The translations under genes and the position numbers were made by a program. 64,000 nucleotides of DNA, from assembly GCF_029784155.1 (NCBI RefSeq), contig NC_073691.1, positions 121,063,474-121,127,473 of the forward strand, in the 5' to 3' direction. The DNA is from Uranotaenia lowii. Its lineage: Eukaryota > Arthropoda > Insecta > Diptera > Culicidae. Shown here piece after piece: positions 12,281 to 24,167 of this stretch. How positions within the stretch are numbered: the first letter of the stretch is position 1; each line of letters opens with the position of its first letter. The notes under the pieces are model-generated. The model saw only the letters and a list, made by a program, of their open reading frames with translations, had not been told where the DNA came from and did no database searches.

Positions 12281-13340
12281 CTAGCTGATTTTACCCGGCC
12301 TTGCTCGGGTTCACAAAAGAAATTATTCAAATTGAGTCGTTTGATTTTTCGAAATGTTAGAAGCTTTATATTCATCATTTTAAGAAATTGGGCCCATGTT
12401 TGGCCACGTAAGTTTTGTAAGTCTTTTAAACGTTTTTATTGAGATTATTCACTGTGTTTATCGATTTCATTTTTTTAGAAGAAGCTTATAGTTTTAAGGA
12501 TTATGAATTGAATTTCAAAATAATTTCCTTCTTCTCTATCACAAAAAAAATCTTTTAATCTTTTTTGGAGACTATCCCACTTTTCAAGATGGATGATCTC
12601 CCTGTACAATGGTATATTTAAGTTTTATTTAATTAACAATTTCTAAAAACACTTCCGAACCTTGTTGAACCATGTTTAAGACTCATTTGGCATGTTTTCA
12701 ATTGTATGTGTGCTTTTTTCGCTTTTTAATTTATCACTGTTTTTCTTGAATGTTGAAAGTTGCACTTAAAGTTTCTTGGAGAAAAGAAATCATCTCTGAA
12801 CCGAAATAACCATTTAAATGTTATGGAAATGGTCTTATTTGAGTTCCATTCATTATTTTGAAGAGTGATCAATGTTAAAATTCTTTGAAACTATTTGTTT
12901 GAACTCGCAGTACCAAACGGTTTTTTACAAAATTGGATGGTAGAATTGAACACATTGATAACCAAAAATAAATCAAAAAGTATAAGTAAATTGGCCAAAG
13001 AAATAGAATTGTAAAGAAATAAAAACCTCAGATTGTATTATCTAATCAATTTTCTAATCCCCCATTTAGATTCCCCGGCGGCTATCAAAGCGTTGAAATT
13101 GCAGCCTTCAACATATAACTCTGAATCTAATGATTTTTTCTTTCTCTATAAGGAATCCTAAAAATTTGAAAATGGTTGGTTAAAAGCTGGAGTTTATGAA
13201 AATCGGTTCATTAGTTTTTCAGCATTCAGTCCAAATAGTTATTCAGCTGAAGAAGCCAATTCACTGTTGACCGTTCAGTTCACTGTACATCCTTGTAAAC
13301 TCTCAAAGCCCCCCAGCGGGGCGGTAGGCAGCCCATTGAA
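12281..13340 (+). repeat. Interspersed repeat relic starting ACTAGCTGATTTTACCCGG
   Basis: It opens with a motif (ACTAGCTG ... CCCGGCCTTGCTCGGGT) that I recall as a common dispersed insect repeat start, and has the typical line GAAAATCGGTTCATTAGTTTTT near 13198. It ends around CCCCCCAGCGGGGC at 13310. No open frame. The class cannot be decided from the sequence. Confidence 0.4.
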
Positions 13341-13439
13341 AATCACTACAATTTTAGTCAATATATTCTTTACAGGATAGTTGTATTTTTCAATACAAAA
13401 TGTAGGCTCATTATTGCATCCAAATATCTCGTACCGGTA

Positions 13440-13975
13440 CCACGTGTTTTGAACAGTAGAAGGAAAAAAACACCCGCCAAAATTTTACCTTTCAAATCTT
13501 TGATGCTCAGCAAGCTTTGATTTGCTTTCCAGTCCACGTGAACTCTTGATGGTCGTTTCTAATGCCCGGCCCATGGTGATGGTGAAAACAACCCCGCCAA
13601 AGGGAAAAAATTGATTCTGAAAAATGGGTGCCATGACTTTTGGTTTGTGGGAAAAAAACGAAAGCTCTATGAGAGGGTCCCTTTTCTCAGGTGGGAGGGG
13701 CTCGAAACTATTACTAAAACCTTCCCATGGTCCAAACACATAACTGTAACAAATTTCAGGCTGATCGGTTAAGCGGTGTGGATTTGTATAAGGTGCATAC
13801 AAACATATATAGTCCAACTCATCTTTATATATTAGATAATACAATAGTCCTAACGAAAGTTTGCTGACCAGAATAAAGCTAAAATTTTTACTAGGGAGAA
13901 GTAGTGGACGAATATCGTTACACGACAGTTTTAGGGGGTAATAATGAACAGGCATTTTACAACAACCACCTACGG
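13440..13975 (-). repeat. Interspersed repeat relic, probably non-coding
   Basis: On the minus strand it starts ATATATAAAGATGAGTTGG and continues with a run recalled from non-coding dispersed repeats (CGCTTAACCGATCAG, CATGGGCCGGGCATT). A 156-codon frame (13485-13955) covers it but has no recognised domain and lies wholly inside the repeat, so I treat it as chance. Confidence 0.4.
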
Positions 13976-15069
13976 CCTTAAAATAGAAGAATATGTTTCC
14001 TGAAATGAAGAAGGGGATCAGTCATTCATATTTGGTAGTACAATTATGAAATAATCGTTTGAGCTGAAAAAAACAAGAAATTTTGTTTCCTATTGCTCCA
14101 TTTAGCCTCAAGCTCTACTGCTCTTTGGTGAATATTACGATTGTGTTTGGAAGGTTGTTTCCTTTGCGATGAGTAAATACAACTTGTTCCCTTCGAATGA
14201 AATAAGCGTTAAACGAGATCTCAAAGTTATGCATCTGCAGTAAACCTTTGCTTACAGGTGATTGGAATTCATTTCCCATACGTGATAACGGATGCTCTCA
14301 AACAAGGATGTTTAGCACCCTATAAATCGGTAATTAGAAAAGTTGAGCGATAAAAACTTTCCCTAGCCCACATGGCATGATTAGCTATGTTAGCAATCCA
14401 CAAGCTGTGTAAGGCTTGTGCAGAAACTAACTTAGGTGTGCCTGAAAAATCCTCTGAGAGTGATCGAGAATGAAGCGCAGCTTATGATGGTATGAAAATT
14501 TCCACAAACTTTTGGAATGGATTGGAATTTAAGCTTCACATTTCTCTATATCACCTGAAACTACTATCGTAAACTGAAGTTACTTTGATCAGTGGGATAA
14601 CCATGATCAACATGAGTTTTTTTCATCATAATCATCAACAACTAAGTCTAAAGATTAAATATCTGAAATTTGTTTTCTTCGAATAAAAGCCTATAAATTT
14701 AGTTTTAAATAAGTTTGATTTGTTTTGTGTTTGTATAAATTCATAGCTGTTAGAAAAAAATGTAATTTAAAAATCTTAAACCAGAGTGAACGAAATAAAC
14801 ATAAGAGCACTGTGTGTTTTGTTTGTTGAACCATGAAGGATCGAAAATTGTCAACATGTTCTTCAAAAATTTGTTTGAGATAGTTCAACGAATAAATCGA
14901 ACATAAGTTTACTTTTTTGGACGACGAAGTGAGGTTATCACTGAGCAGCCCTCGAATGATTTGATCGGTTGTTTGCAGTTATTTCGAGGTCGAATATCAG
15001 TGCTGCGGTTCACGCATTAGGTAAATACCAGGCCAGCCCGGCGGATAGCCACTGGCGAGGCCTGAAGCA
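13976..15069. other. No gene seen
   Basis: AT-rich sequence with no open frame longer than 65 codons. A GC-richer patch at 15000-15065 (CCAGGCCAGCCCGGCGG) just precedes the Tc1-like element. Confidence 0.5.
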
Positions 15070-16056
15070 TAAAACTTAGTTGTTTTAGAAATGGGACACT
15101 TCACTTTTTTGCAAAAAATATTTTGCACAGTTTCCTTCAAAATCCGTCATTATCAAATTGATAGCTGACAAAATCATTGATTATTCAAAGAATTACTGTG
15201 TGTGAGTGGTGGAAAAGTATGCAAACACTGTCAAAAATGTCCACAAAGTTCAAATCAAGCATTGGAGTGAAGCACATGATCGGCAACTGGTTAAAGGTCA
15301 TCAGGGAAATCAAGTTTCATACCAGCACTTTGAAATTTGAATAAGCGAAAAACTAAGTGTAGATCGCTGAAATTTCCAAAAACTTTTTCTCCGATAAGCT
15401 GAAGGTGTTGCCTAGTTATAAGTCATTCAAACCTAACCTCAAACAACAATTTTTTGCCAGTTCCAGAGCTCGTAAGCTGTGTAGCCGGTACCGAGGCAAT
15501 GAGACAGATGATTTTTTATGGACGACAAAAGTTATGTAAAACTCTATTTCAAACAATTTCCAGCGTTTAAATCATATACCATGTCTGCTCGTGGCAAGGT
15601 CCCTAACACATTAAAGTATGTATTTGCTGGTTATTTTGAAAAAAAAATGTAATGATTTGCCAAGATTCTGCTTCTGTGAAATTAAAACAACAATTTGCAA
15701 ACCGAAAGCCTAAAAAGAGCAATCTTGTTTTTACTTTTCAGAACTTACGATCTATACTAACCGTTTGTACTTTAAGTTGAATCTCATGATGGTTTTAATT
15801 CGTTATTGTCAGATTTTTCCAGCAAAAATTCCATTTAAAACGCTTTTAAGTGGCTCAAAAATTATCAAGTTTTGTTAATTTGCAAACAATTGTATCCACT
15901 GAATTGCCCTCAGCTTCTTTTGAAAGAGAAAAATTGGACCGAAAAGTAGCAGAAATTGAAGAAGGAGGATGCAGCCACCTAAAAATTTTAGGTTAGGAAT
16001 GGTTTTTGAGTTACCCCTTTTTGTAACTGTCCCATTTCTAAAAGAACTAAGCTTTA
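15070..16056 (+). pseudogene. Dead Tc1/mariner-like transposon
   Basis: Matching ends, about CTTAGTTGTTTTAGAAATGG at the left and the complement of CTTAGTTCTTTTAGAAATGG at the right, lie next to TA. Between them, in broken frames, transposase fragments remain. At 15400-15510 there is a helix-turn-helix/linker remnant. At about 15520-15655 a block reading MDDKSYVK, FKQFPAFKSY and ARGKVPNTLKYVF matches the region around the first catalytic aspartates of Tc1-type DDE transposases. The remainder of the catalytic domain is not found and stops are frequent, so it is inactive. Confidence 0.7.
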
Positions 16057-16301
16057 TTCTGCGATACCTTCGACGTATGATCGATATAACGTCGGTAGGG
16101 GAAAACTGTACAAGACGCACCAGTTAAGCAGAATTTCTTTTTACAGCGATACCAATCATTTAAGAACCAAATTGAAAGTTGACGACGATTCAAGGATGAA
16201 ATATACGTATTATCGAAAAGAAAAAATATGATAAAAACACGATGTTGACTATATTTTTGTAAAAAACTAAAACAGCCAGAAAACAAACTGCGTGGTAGAA
16301 C

Positions 16302-16688
16302 CAAGGTTGCCGAAAATAATTCTGTGTTTAGACGAAAAAAAATTCTGACTTTCTGTGATTTTTCCCAAAAATTCTGTTACGATTTTCTGTGATGCTTTTT
16401 CCATTAATTTCATTCAAAAGTCCTGTCAAATTGCCTCTTTTTTACATTTTACCTAAAAAAAATCAATCAACATTATAAATTTTATCATATTTCTCCAATT
16501 AAAAGATAATTATCCAAAATTTGAATTGACATAAAAAAAATAATTTTGAAAAAACCTCCAAAATTTTAAAATTCTGTGAAATCTGTGAATATTCCGAAAA
16601 TTCTGTGTTCTGTGACACAGATTCTGTGATGAAATTTGGCTCAAAATTCTGTGAAATTATAGATTTTTCTGTGATTTCGGCAACCTTG
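16302..16688. mobile_element. hAT-type MITE with ATTCTGTGA words
   Basis: TIRs CAAGGTTGCCGAAA and TTTCGGCAACCTTG are flanked by a perfect 8-bp duplication GGTAGAAC (16294-16301 and 16689-16696). An 8-bp duplication and a CA-starting, GG-containing TIR are hAT hallmarks. The 387-bp body is non-coding and packed with ATTCTGTGA/TTTCTGTGA words in the subterminal regions. Confidence 0.9.
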
Positions 16689-16854
16689 GGTAGAACGTCA
16701 AAACTAGTGGACAGAACGCACCAAACGGGAAGGGTGGTAAGTAATGAAACAATGATTATACGGAATGTAATGATTGAAAAATAAAATGTTTAATTACTTG
16801 TTCATCGTATTTTTGTAAACTAACCATACTTTGGCAAAAAATCATTTACTAATG

Positions 16855-17050
16855 TTGGGCTTGTGATATAGCTCAGTTGGCAAGTCTGTTGTCTCCTGAG
16901 CAGATGTCCGCGAGTTCGAGCCCAAGAGTAAACATCGAACACAGTTGTACCGGATAAGTTTTTCAATAACGATCCGCCAACTGTAACGTTGATAAAGTCG
17001 CGAATGCCATAATGATGGTAAAACGACTATAATCGAAACAAAAAAAAAAA
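16855..17050 (+). repeat. tRNA-derived SINE, family 3, full-length copy
   Basis: Pol III A box (TAGCTCAGTTGGCAAGTCTG) and B box (GAGTTCGAGCCC) lead a body ending in an A-rich tail. It is bracketed by a perfect 11-bp duplication ATTTACTAATG (16844-16854 and 17051-17061), as expected from target-primed reverse transcription. Two more copies lie at 22344-22504 (5' truncated) and 50306-50450 (diverged). Confidence 0.9.
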
Positions 17051-17725
17051 ATTTACTAATGCAAAACTAACGCAAATTTCGCTTTTCGAAATTCACTTTT
17101 TTATAGCCTTATAGGTAAAACGCCTTCAGGTAGGCAATGAAACTCAATTTCCTGAATGATATCGCGGCAAACATGGAGGCAGATGATTTTTTCAAGTCGA
17201 ATATTGGTGCACCTTTTTAACTCGAACTAGGACGAAATTTGTTAGAATTTTGCATTGATATCGTAATTTGGGTGTCAGCAAATAAAAAGAATGGCATTTT
17301 GTTTTGATATTTAGGTATTTCCAACAGTTGACAGCATTCAAAATTTGAGCGTAAAACACGTGGTTTTGTGGGAATTCTGCCCCGGTTTTCATATGATTGA
17401 TTTTTGATAAAATTTGGAGGAAGTTTATAAAATACAACAAAATATTTATAGTCTTCCGAAAGTGCATACGAGTGGAAAAATGACAAGCTGTAGTTTCATC
17501 AGATTGCGCAGGCTGTTTTACCATAAAACCTTAAATGTTACTTATTACAAATAAAGAGTTTCACGCTGATTCTATTAATTCTTTTGTTTCTTAGAACTAA
17601 AGTAGTTTTTGTGAACTTTTAATGTATTGAATGATGAAACAGCTTGTTTGCTTCAATAAAAATGAAGAAAAACATCATTCAAAGCCTTAGGTTAGTGTAT
17701 ATTTGAGAAATAATGGTATGGGCCA

Positions 17726-18252
17726 TGTACGATGGTGACCCTAGGCACGCTACTGATTTCAGCCCATCAATCCCTCCTATTGTCGGTGCGGTGGGCCATT
17801 GGGAGAAGATTTCCACGATCGGAAAACAATAGCCAAGCGAAGACGATCCTCTCCAAAAGGCTATATTCACCACACACCGGCTGGCTGGTTGTTAGCCGAT
17901 GATCGTCAGTCAGTCCTAGTCTGAGTCCGTCGAGTTATTGTCACGCGTGTCGTAGAGTCCGTTAGAATAAGTCTATGTAGTCAAGTTGTAATAAATTAAG
18001 TTATTAGAAAAAGTGTGTTTTAACTAGAAGTCGTGTGTTAAATTATTTGTCTGGATAACCAGAGGCCCAACAAACCAAAAACTCCAATCTGCCTGGAACC
18101 GACCAACCATCAAGAGCAGCCATCAAATTGGAAATCATCCACACCAACCCACCCTTCCCCTTCGATGTTGGACGGAGGAACGGCGGCACCAGCTATCAAG
18201 ACCAGACGGTAAGGTGCCCACAAAAAGGTCGTTGACCCCCTACCCGCCAACA
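17726..18252 (+). repeat. BEL 5' LTR
   Basis: 527 bases, TGTACGATGG ... CCCGCCAACA. It carries a polyadenylation signal AATAAA at 17990-17995. It appears identical to 29699-30225. Confidence 0.95.
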
Positions 18253-18255
18253 TTT

Positions 18256-18274
18256 TGGTCCTTCGAACCGGATT
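18256..18274 (+). promoter_or_regulatory. BEL primer binding site, tRNA-Tyr type
   Basis: Three bases after the LTR lies TGGTCCTTCGAACCGGATT. Recalled insect tRNA-Tyr ends ...CCGGCTCGAAGGA plus CCA, whose complement matches with one mismatch. It would prime minus-strand synthesis. Confidence 0.7.
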
Positions 18275-18985
18275 TTGGACCATCTCCGGGAGCATCCAGG
18301 AACCATTTTGTCCACGGAAGCCACACACGCGCCGAAATCGCCATTGGACCCAAGCTCTGAGAAACAATACCCTTTGCATGCGCGCCATTGTTTCTCGTTT
18401 GGCTTGGCTTGGGATCAGCCGAACAATTACTGCATGCGAATTGGCTCAACTGTGTGGAATTTGCTGAATGCTTGCATGCGGAAAACACACATCGACTCGT
18501 GACCAGGGATGGAAAAAAAATCTGTTCTAACGACTTTTGAGCAGGGAGCGACCAACCGTAGGACACATTCAAATCGCCCTAGCAAGCGATACTCTCTACT
18601 CTGTTACTGTTATGTGGGGAGATCTCCGAGAGTGACGAGTTACCACAATCTTTAAAAAGCAAGATAAAAAGAAAGTCCTTGATGAGCGCACTCGCTATGC
18701 CTTCCAATATCGTACATACGGATTGTTGTGAGTGGTTGCAACAAAATGCGAATCTCTAAACGTACAGATCCTGACTTAGCACAGATCGCGATATGTACAA
18801 CATGCGATCGGATCCCATCATAGCGTTAAGATTGTGATTTTTCGCAAGATTCAAAGAGTAGCTTTTGCTCGCAACAACATTTGTGTGTTGCTTGGTCGTT
18901 TGTTTGGAATAGTACGCAACGGCAATTAATTAGATAAGCCTTGGAATGTAATATAGTAAAAGATGAAAAACAATTCAAACGATGA

Positions 18986-19001
18986 GGGGGGGGGGGGGGG
19001 G
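18986..19001 (+). repeat. Poly-G tract
   Basis: About 16 consecutive G after GATGA, followed by G-rich sequence (TTGGCGGAAGGTTGTGGGTGG). It could form G-quadruplex structure. Confidence 0.8.
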
Positions 19002-21309
19002 TTGGCGGAAGGTTGTGGGTGGAAAACTGGGGGAAAACTGTTGCAAGAAGTAAAAAAAATCCACAAAAATGAAAGAAATTTCGAAAAAAAAATTGAAATA
19101 GTTTTAAAAAAAATTACATTCAGAATCTATTGACTTTATTGACTTTTTTGATATTATGTGTTGAAACGGTGTTCTAAATTTCAGCACTGTTTTTAGACTT
19201 CCTTTCTGTTTGATGCCCGATGGTTACCGACGAAATTGCAAGAATAAAATTGCATACAACTCGTTGCAAAAATCGAATTTTTCACCACACGGTAACCCTC
19301 GTTAGATAAATCCTCGACTCGTGCTGGAAAATCTACTTTTCGCAACTTGTAGCATAAATAAAAAAAGATATATCTATTTGAAAAAATCATTGAGATTTCA
19401 ATTTCTGAACTACATATTTACGTTGGCTTAGGTGCAGAATGTTATTTCCATCATTCTGTTAAAAGATTTCAGAGGCATTTTTTTAATTAGTAAAATTTAG
19501 CTAAAAACAATGTTGAAAAGTGCTTCTTTTCAACACTGCTTTTTCCATATCTAATCATTAGTATTGACTGGTTATATGTTATACGCTCCAGGTTATTTTT
19601 AGTAATTGTAAAAAACTGTTGTTTGTAAACCTTTAAAACTGCAGTTTTTAATTTAACACTTCGATGCTTGATTTTTTTGTAAATGTATTAAATTCTGTTC
19701 CATTTAAATAATACATGGGAACTACATTATCAGTGTCTATGTGAAAAACCTGATAACCTGATTATATTTAGATAGAATTTTGCATCCTGAATCCAAATCA
19801 TGTGTGGGATATTGATGAAATCAATCAATCATAACTTATGAAACAACAATCTTTAAAAAAAAAACATGAAGTAAATTCAAACTAAGTAGTTGTACTTAAT
19901 TTAAAATAGAATTTAAATTCTGCATAACTTTTTAATTTTCAGAACAAGTACAGAACCACGAATATTTTGATTTATGCCTTAAAATAAGCGTGGTTGAACA
20001 TTCTTTCAACATTAACATATAAACCAAACTAAGAAAAATCATGCAAGAGTGACCCTTTCCAACTTTTTCTAAGAAGTCAAAACTACCCGCGTTCTTAGAG
20101 AAATTTTATAATTCAATTAAAACCTTTTATTTGAGCTTCTTCGAATTATTCTATAGTTTTACCAAAAAGTCCAAATGAAATTTAAATAATTTTACTTGTT
20201 TTTTTTTTTCAAGTGTTGAACTTTGAATTCCAGTTTCCAGATCTAGTAGAAAAAACTAATTGTCCATTCAGCGCTTTTTAATTATTCTTGACACTTCAAA
20301 GGAAGGAGAATTTGGTAGCGTTGGGTATCTCATTTAATCTATATAATAACATATCAGGTTTGAGCTGATTTTTGGGTTTTATCAGTTAAAGGTAATTTCG
20401 ATTGAATATCGTTAAATAAACGGAGATATTTCCACAAAAAAGAGTTAGGAACCAATCAAGCAATTAAAATTGTGCCCTTATTTGTGTGAGGATTAAAAAT
20501 CAATATGAAATATCTCAATTTAATTGTATAATTCATAATCTGACAAGATTTTGAATCTTTTATGCTAGAATAATGAATTAAAAATGCATATTCAAAAGAA
20601 ATGAATAATAACTTAAAGGATTCTTCGAAATTGATGTGTTTGTATTTGAACAAAAAAAGTCTAATAAATTTTTTTATTTGATTATTTTGGTTTTTGCAGA
20701 TCTAGATAATTAATTTTTTCGAACTTTTGTTTATCAATTTTGTAAGACGAGTTCTCATACTCGAATATCCACTTGCAATATGAACTTCTGGATGTCATTG
20801 GAATTAAATTGTTTAAATTGAATCAAAATTTAACCTTTTATTGAACATAAAACAGAATAAACGACTTTTTGGCCATTTCAGATTATTTATAAAAAAAAAA
20901 TCTTATTTTTTATGTGGACATAGGTCCGTATTGGACCTTTCTTTAAAATCATATATCGGAGAATCTTGAAAATCACGAAGTCTTGGCGAATGCACTTAGA
21001 AAGAAAATCAGATACAGGCATGTAGACATGATTGTAGCCCAAAAATCACTTTAATGTTAACTTTCAATATTGAAAATTTTAAACATTTATTTGAATTTTA
21101 ATTGATTTTAAATTTTGACGGACCAAAAATTTAAATCCTACATTAAAAGTAATATGTTTCAGAAGAAAAAGTGTCGTGGTCGTAGGAAATTCGAAATGAA
21201 AATTAAAAAGAACATGCCATACTGAAAATATCAAAGTCAAACAGTATTTTGCAAAATATTCACACATTCATATATTTGTAAAAAAAATCCATGTTCAGAA
21301 TACAATGAA

Positions 21310-21490
21310 CAATGTACGTCTCGGTGGTCGAGTGGTTAGCGTGGTAAGACGATCGCTGGTCCACTGATGGCATGGGTTCGATTCCCATCTCGGTACTGGA
21401 TGTTAAATGTTAATCTTAAGTTGTCCACGTCATTTATCCAGTCTGTAAAGCCTAAATCGGCTAAGACGGTGTATGTCTTTTCAATATACA
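21310..21490 (+). repeat. tRNA-derived SINE, family 4, copy a
   Basis: Type-II-tRNA-like head with A box TGGTCGAGTGGTTAGCG and B box GGTTCGATTCCC, then a conserved body (TTAAATGTTAATCTTAAGTT ... CCTAAATCGGCTAAGACGG). A second copy in the opposite direction is at 46188-46363. Short ATACAAT words at both edges may be a target duplication. It looks like a tRNA with a variable arm, but the 5' and 3' ends do not form an acceptor stem. Confidence 0.85.
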
Positions 21491-22343
21491 ATTTAAGATT
21501 TTAATTTATATTCGCATTAACATTACAAAAGTAAGCAGCAGCTTTCATTTTCAAAAGTGTGCTTCTGATTGATTATGTTATAAGAAGATGCAAATTTATT
21601 AAATCAAAATTATTTTTAAATAATTTTAATTATTCCAAGAAAGTGTAGCAAAGTGCTAGTATACAATAAACAAAAAACACAATACATTTAACAAAAAAAA
21701 ATATTTTCATAAGTATGTATTTTAATTGATAAGGGTTCCACGCCTCGAAAAACAATCTGTGAAGTTTGGCGGTAGATTTTTATAAATATGGGAGTTTCAT
21801 GAAAATGGTTTATGGAATCAAAACAGACTTGACATTGAAAATAATAGCATAGTAAAAAGGTATATTTGAGGTATCAAATCAAGGTTTTAATAAAGAAAAA
21901 CTAAAAATATCAAACACAAACTGCGTTTAGAAAAAAACTAATATGTTCTTCAAGCTTAGACGTTTAATATCACTTCGTATCACGGAATCATTAAATCATC
22001 CTAATTTAACTCAGAAAAATTTAATTGAGTTTTCAAACTGTTAACAGTTTACAACAAAATGAGCAAAACTTTATCTTTATGTTCATATGTAGCGAACTGG
22101 TGGTGATACCTGTTCAAAGATTTAATGAAATATCATTAAATATCAATTAAATGAACATTAAAAAAAAGAACACTTTCCCGGTGATTTGTGGAAACTTCCA
22201 GCTTCCTGGCAAAACTTTGAAATTCCAGAAATTTTCCGGATTTTTCCTTATTCCCAATCACCTCATTTTAGCCAACTTGATTTTATTCCAGTTTTATCAG
22301 CTTCTGCTTGGAGCTTTCAATACAAAAGTTAAAAAAAAATCAT

Positions 22344-22504
22344 TGGCAAGTCTGTTGTCTCCTGAGCCGATGTCCGCGAGTTCGAGCCCAAGAGTAAACA
22401 TCGAACACAGTTGTACCGGATAGTTTTTCAATAACAATCCGCCAACTGCAACGTTGATAAAGTCGCGAATGCCATAAAGACGGTAAAACGACTATAATCG
22501 AAAC
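22344..22504 (+). repeat. tRNA-derived SINE, family 3, 5'-truncated copy
   Basis: It starts inside the A box (TGGCAAGTCTG) and keeps the B box GAGTTCGAGCCC and the whole body to the A-rich tail. Both sides carry AAAAAAAAATCAT, the expected duplication for a truncated retroposed copy. Confidence 0.85.
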
Positions 22505-23156
22505 AAAAAAAAATCATATTAATACCAATTCAAACTAATTATTAATCTAAGCGCTATGGTGATCTAAAACAAAGTAATAAATTTTGAATCAATCAGTTAA
22601 AAACTCCCATGCCCGTGCGCTAAGCCAAAAAAATTCTTCAACATGTGCCGGCCGACAGTTGAACTTCCATCCACGTCGTCTGTTGTTGCTTCGTTTGCGC
22701 CATCCGATTCGGATCCGCATGGATCTGTGTATGTAAGACACTCACTCTCAGCGAGCCAAGCGTACGTTGCGATTGGTTAAAGTTCGCTAGCAAAAAGGGT
22801 AGCTCTTCTCCCCGAGCTACACACAGTCTCAAAATGTGTTTGTCGTTATTCAACCATCATCGTTTCAATAAAGATCTTCTATCGAGGGGATATGATTTTG
22901 CTCTCGGTTTGTACAGATCGCGACTTGTACACTTGACGACTAAACGTTTGTCGGATCAAAATCCTTTCGTTTCCATCCCTGCTCGTGACAACTAAATTTG
23001 TGGTGCCAACGAATTCGGTCGTTGGTTTTGGACCTCGGTGACTCGGACTCAGCCACAATTCCCCTGGATCATCTGTTGGGCTGTTCATCCCGATTGGCGG
23101 CGATTGGGACATCGCTGTTGGCCATCATTCCAGTTCACGGACGGTGATTGGAACTT

Positions 23157-23226
23157 CGTCATCATCATCATCATCATCATCATCGTCATCATCATCATCA
23201 TCATCGTCATCATCATCATCATCGGG
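23157..23226 (+). repeat. (ATC)n microsatellite in the BEL leader
   Basis: About 23 trinucleotide units with two CGT interruptions. Short frames through it read as histidine or isoleucine runs and are not genes. Confidence 0.95.
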
Positions 23227-23981
23227 TGCAGTTCAGCCGTGGCGATAGATTTTGCCACCCGATTGGTTCGACGGTCAGCACACATTGGCTCGCTTCAGTG
23301 GTGCTCAACTTACGTTGCCCAGCAAGAAGTTAACTTTGCGTAAGTTGATGAAAATCAAAAAACAAATGTTATTTTTCAACTATAAAAATACATTTTTTAA
23401 CCGTAATTACTTCACCCTCTTCAACCCAAACCTATTTACCTGAGCCCTGGCGTCATTCGACAAGAGGTCGATGACTCAAAGTTTTGTTTTCGTCTGACGA
23501 ATCGTTTGGTTGGTTACCTGGTGCTTTTGCCCGGGATTCTTGGTTAATTTGAAAATCGTTTTTTCCGAATTTTGGCGTTTGAGTCAGTTTGTGTTGGATA
23601 TTTGTGTGACCACCGGATACGACAGTTTGTTCGATGGTTTATGATTGAATCCTAGAGTTGGAGATTACACGTTTTGGACTCTAAAATTTGTCGTTACGGT
23701 CACAGTGAAGTTGTGCAATGCTATGGTGTAATTTTGTGATTGAGATTTCTGGTTAGCATATGCGTGATATTTGAAACGGAACCATCGTCATTTCAATTTT
23801 GGTTGGCTTTTGGAACAATAATACGAAACACAATTACCCATTCGAAAATTTATCCCATTCGGTCAACGTTGTTGAATTTGGTGCTAAAGGTGAATCCGGC
23901 CATTTGAGTTTGTATTGTTTCAGATTGGTTTTGGACAATTAATCAACATTTTGGGAAAAAATCGTCTGAAATCGATAAAAA

Positions 23982-24113
23982 ATTATATGATATTAAGTTA
24001 TCTGATTGTGTCAGAGATTTATCAGCTTCGGGCTGGTTTTGAGAAAGATTATATGAGATTGAATTGTCAGATTGTGTCAGAGATTTTTATCAGCTTTGGG
24101 CTGGTTAACCGTC
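23982..24113 (+). repeat. 66-bp tandem duplication just before gag
   Basis: ATTATATGA starts both copies (23982 and 24048), and both carry GATTGTGTCAGAGATTT and a GGGCTGGTT end. The copies have diverged at several positions. It ends some 50 bases before the gag start codon, so it lies in the translated mRNA leader. Confidence 0.8.
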
Positions 24114-24167
24114 AGTAACACTTTGTGTTTGTCAGTTTTGTTGGAATTGATTTGATTTTGATTCAAT

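Larger units (their letters stand above)
18504..22981. mobile_element. hAT-type non-autonomous element nested in the BEL leader
   Basis: 12-bp TIRs CAGGGATGGAAA and TTTCCATCCCTG are flanked by a perfect 8-bp duplication CTCGTGAC (18496-18503 and 22982-22989). Both features are diagnostic of hAT. The 4478-bp body is AT-rich and contains no open frame above 92 codons and no hAT transposase motif, so it cannot move itself. It carries a G16 run (18986-19001) and two SINEs (21310-21490 and 22344-22504). Shared GATCGCGA...TGTAC words occur inside each end. Its size is unusual for a MITE and suggests a captured or internally replaced hAT. Confidence 0.9.

Noticed and set aside
13485..13955. 156-codon minus-strand frame as a gene
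   Set aside because: Lies wholly in a dispersed repeat relic; no domain, no start or splice support.
16862..16935. Candidate tRNA gene with TAGCTCAGTTGG and GTTCGAGCCC
   Set aside because: Has a SINE body, A-tail and 11-bp target duplication.
21310..21400. Candidate tRNA gene (good A and B boxes, type-II-like variable arm)
   Set aside because: No acceptor-stem pairing, a second copy at 46188-46363 with the same non-tRNA body: it is a SINE.
23148..23343. Histidine-rich open frame
   Set aside because: Caused by the (ATC)n microsatellite in the BEL leader.
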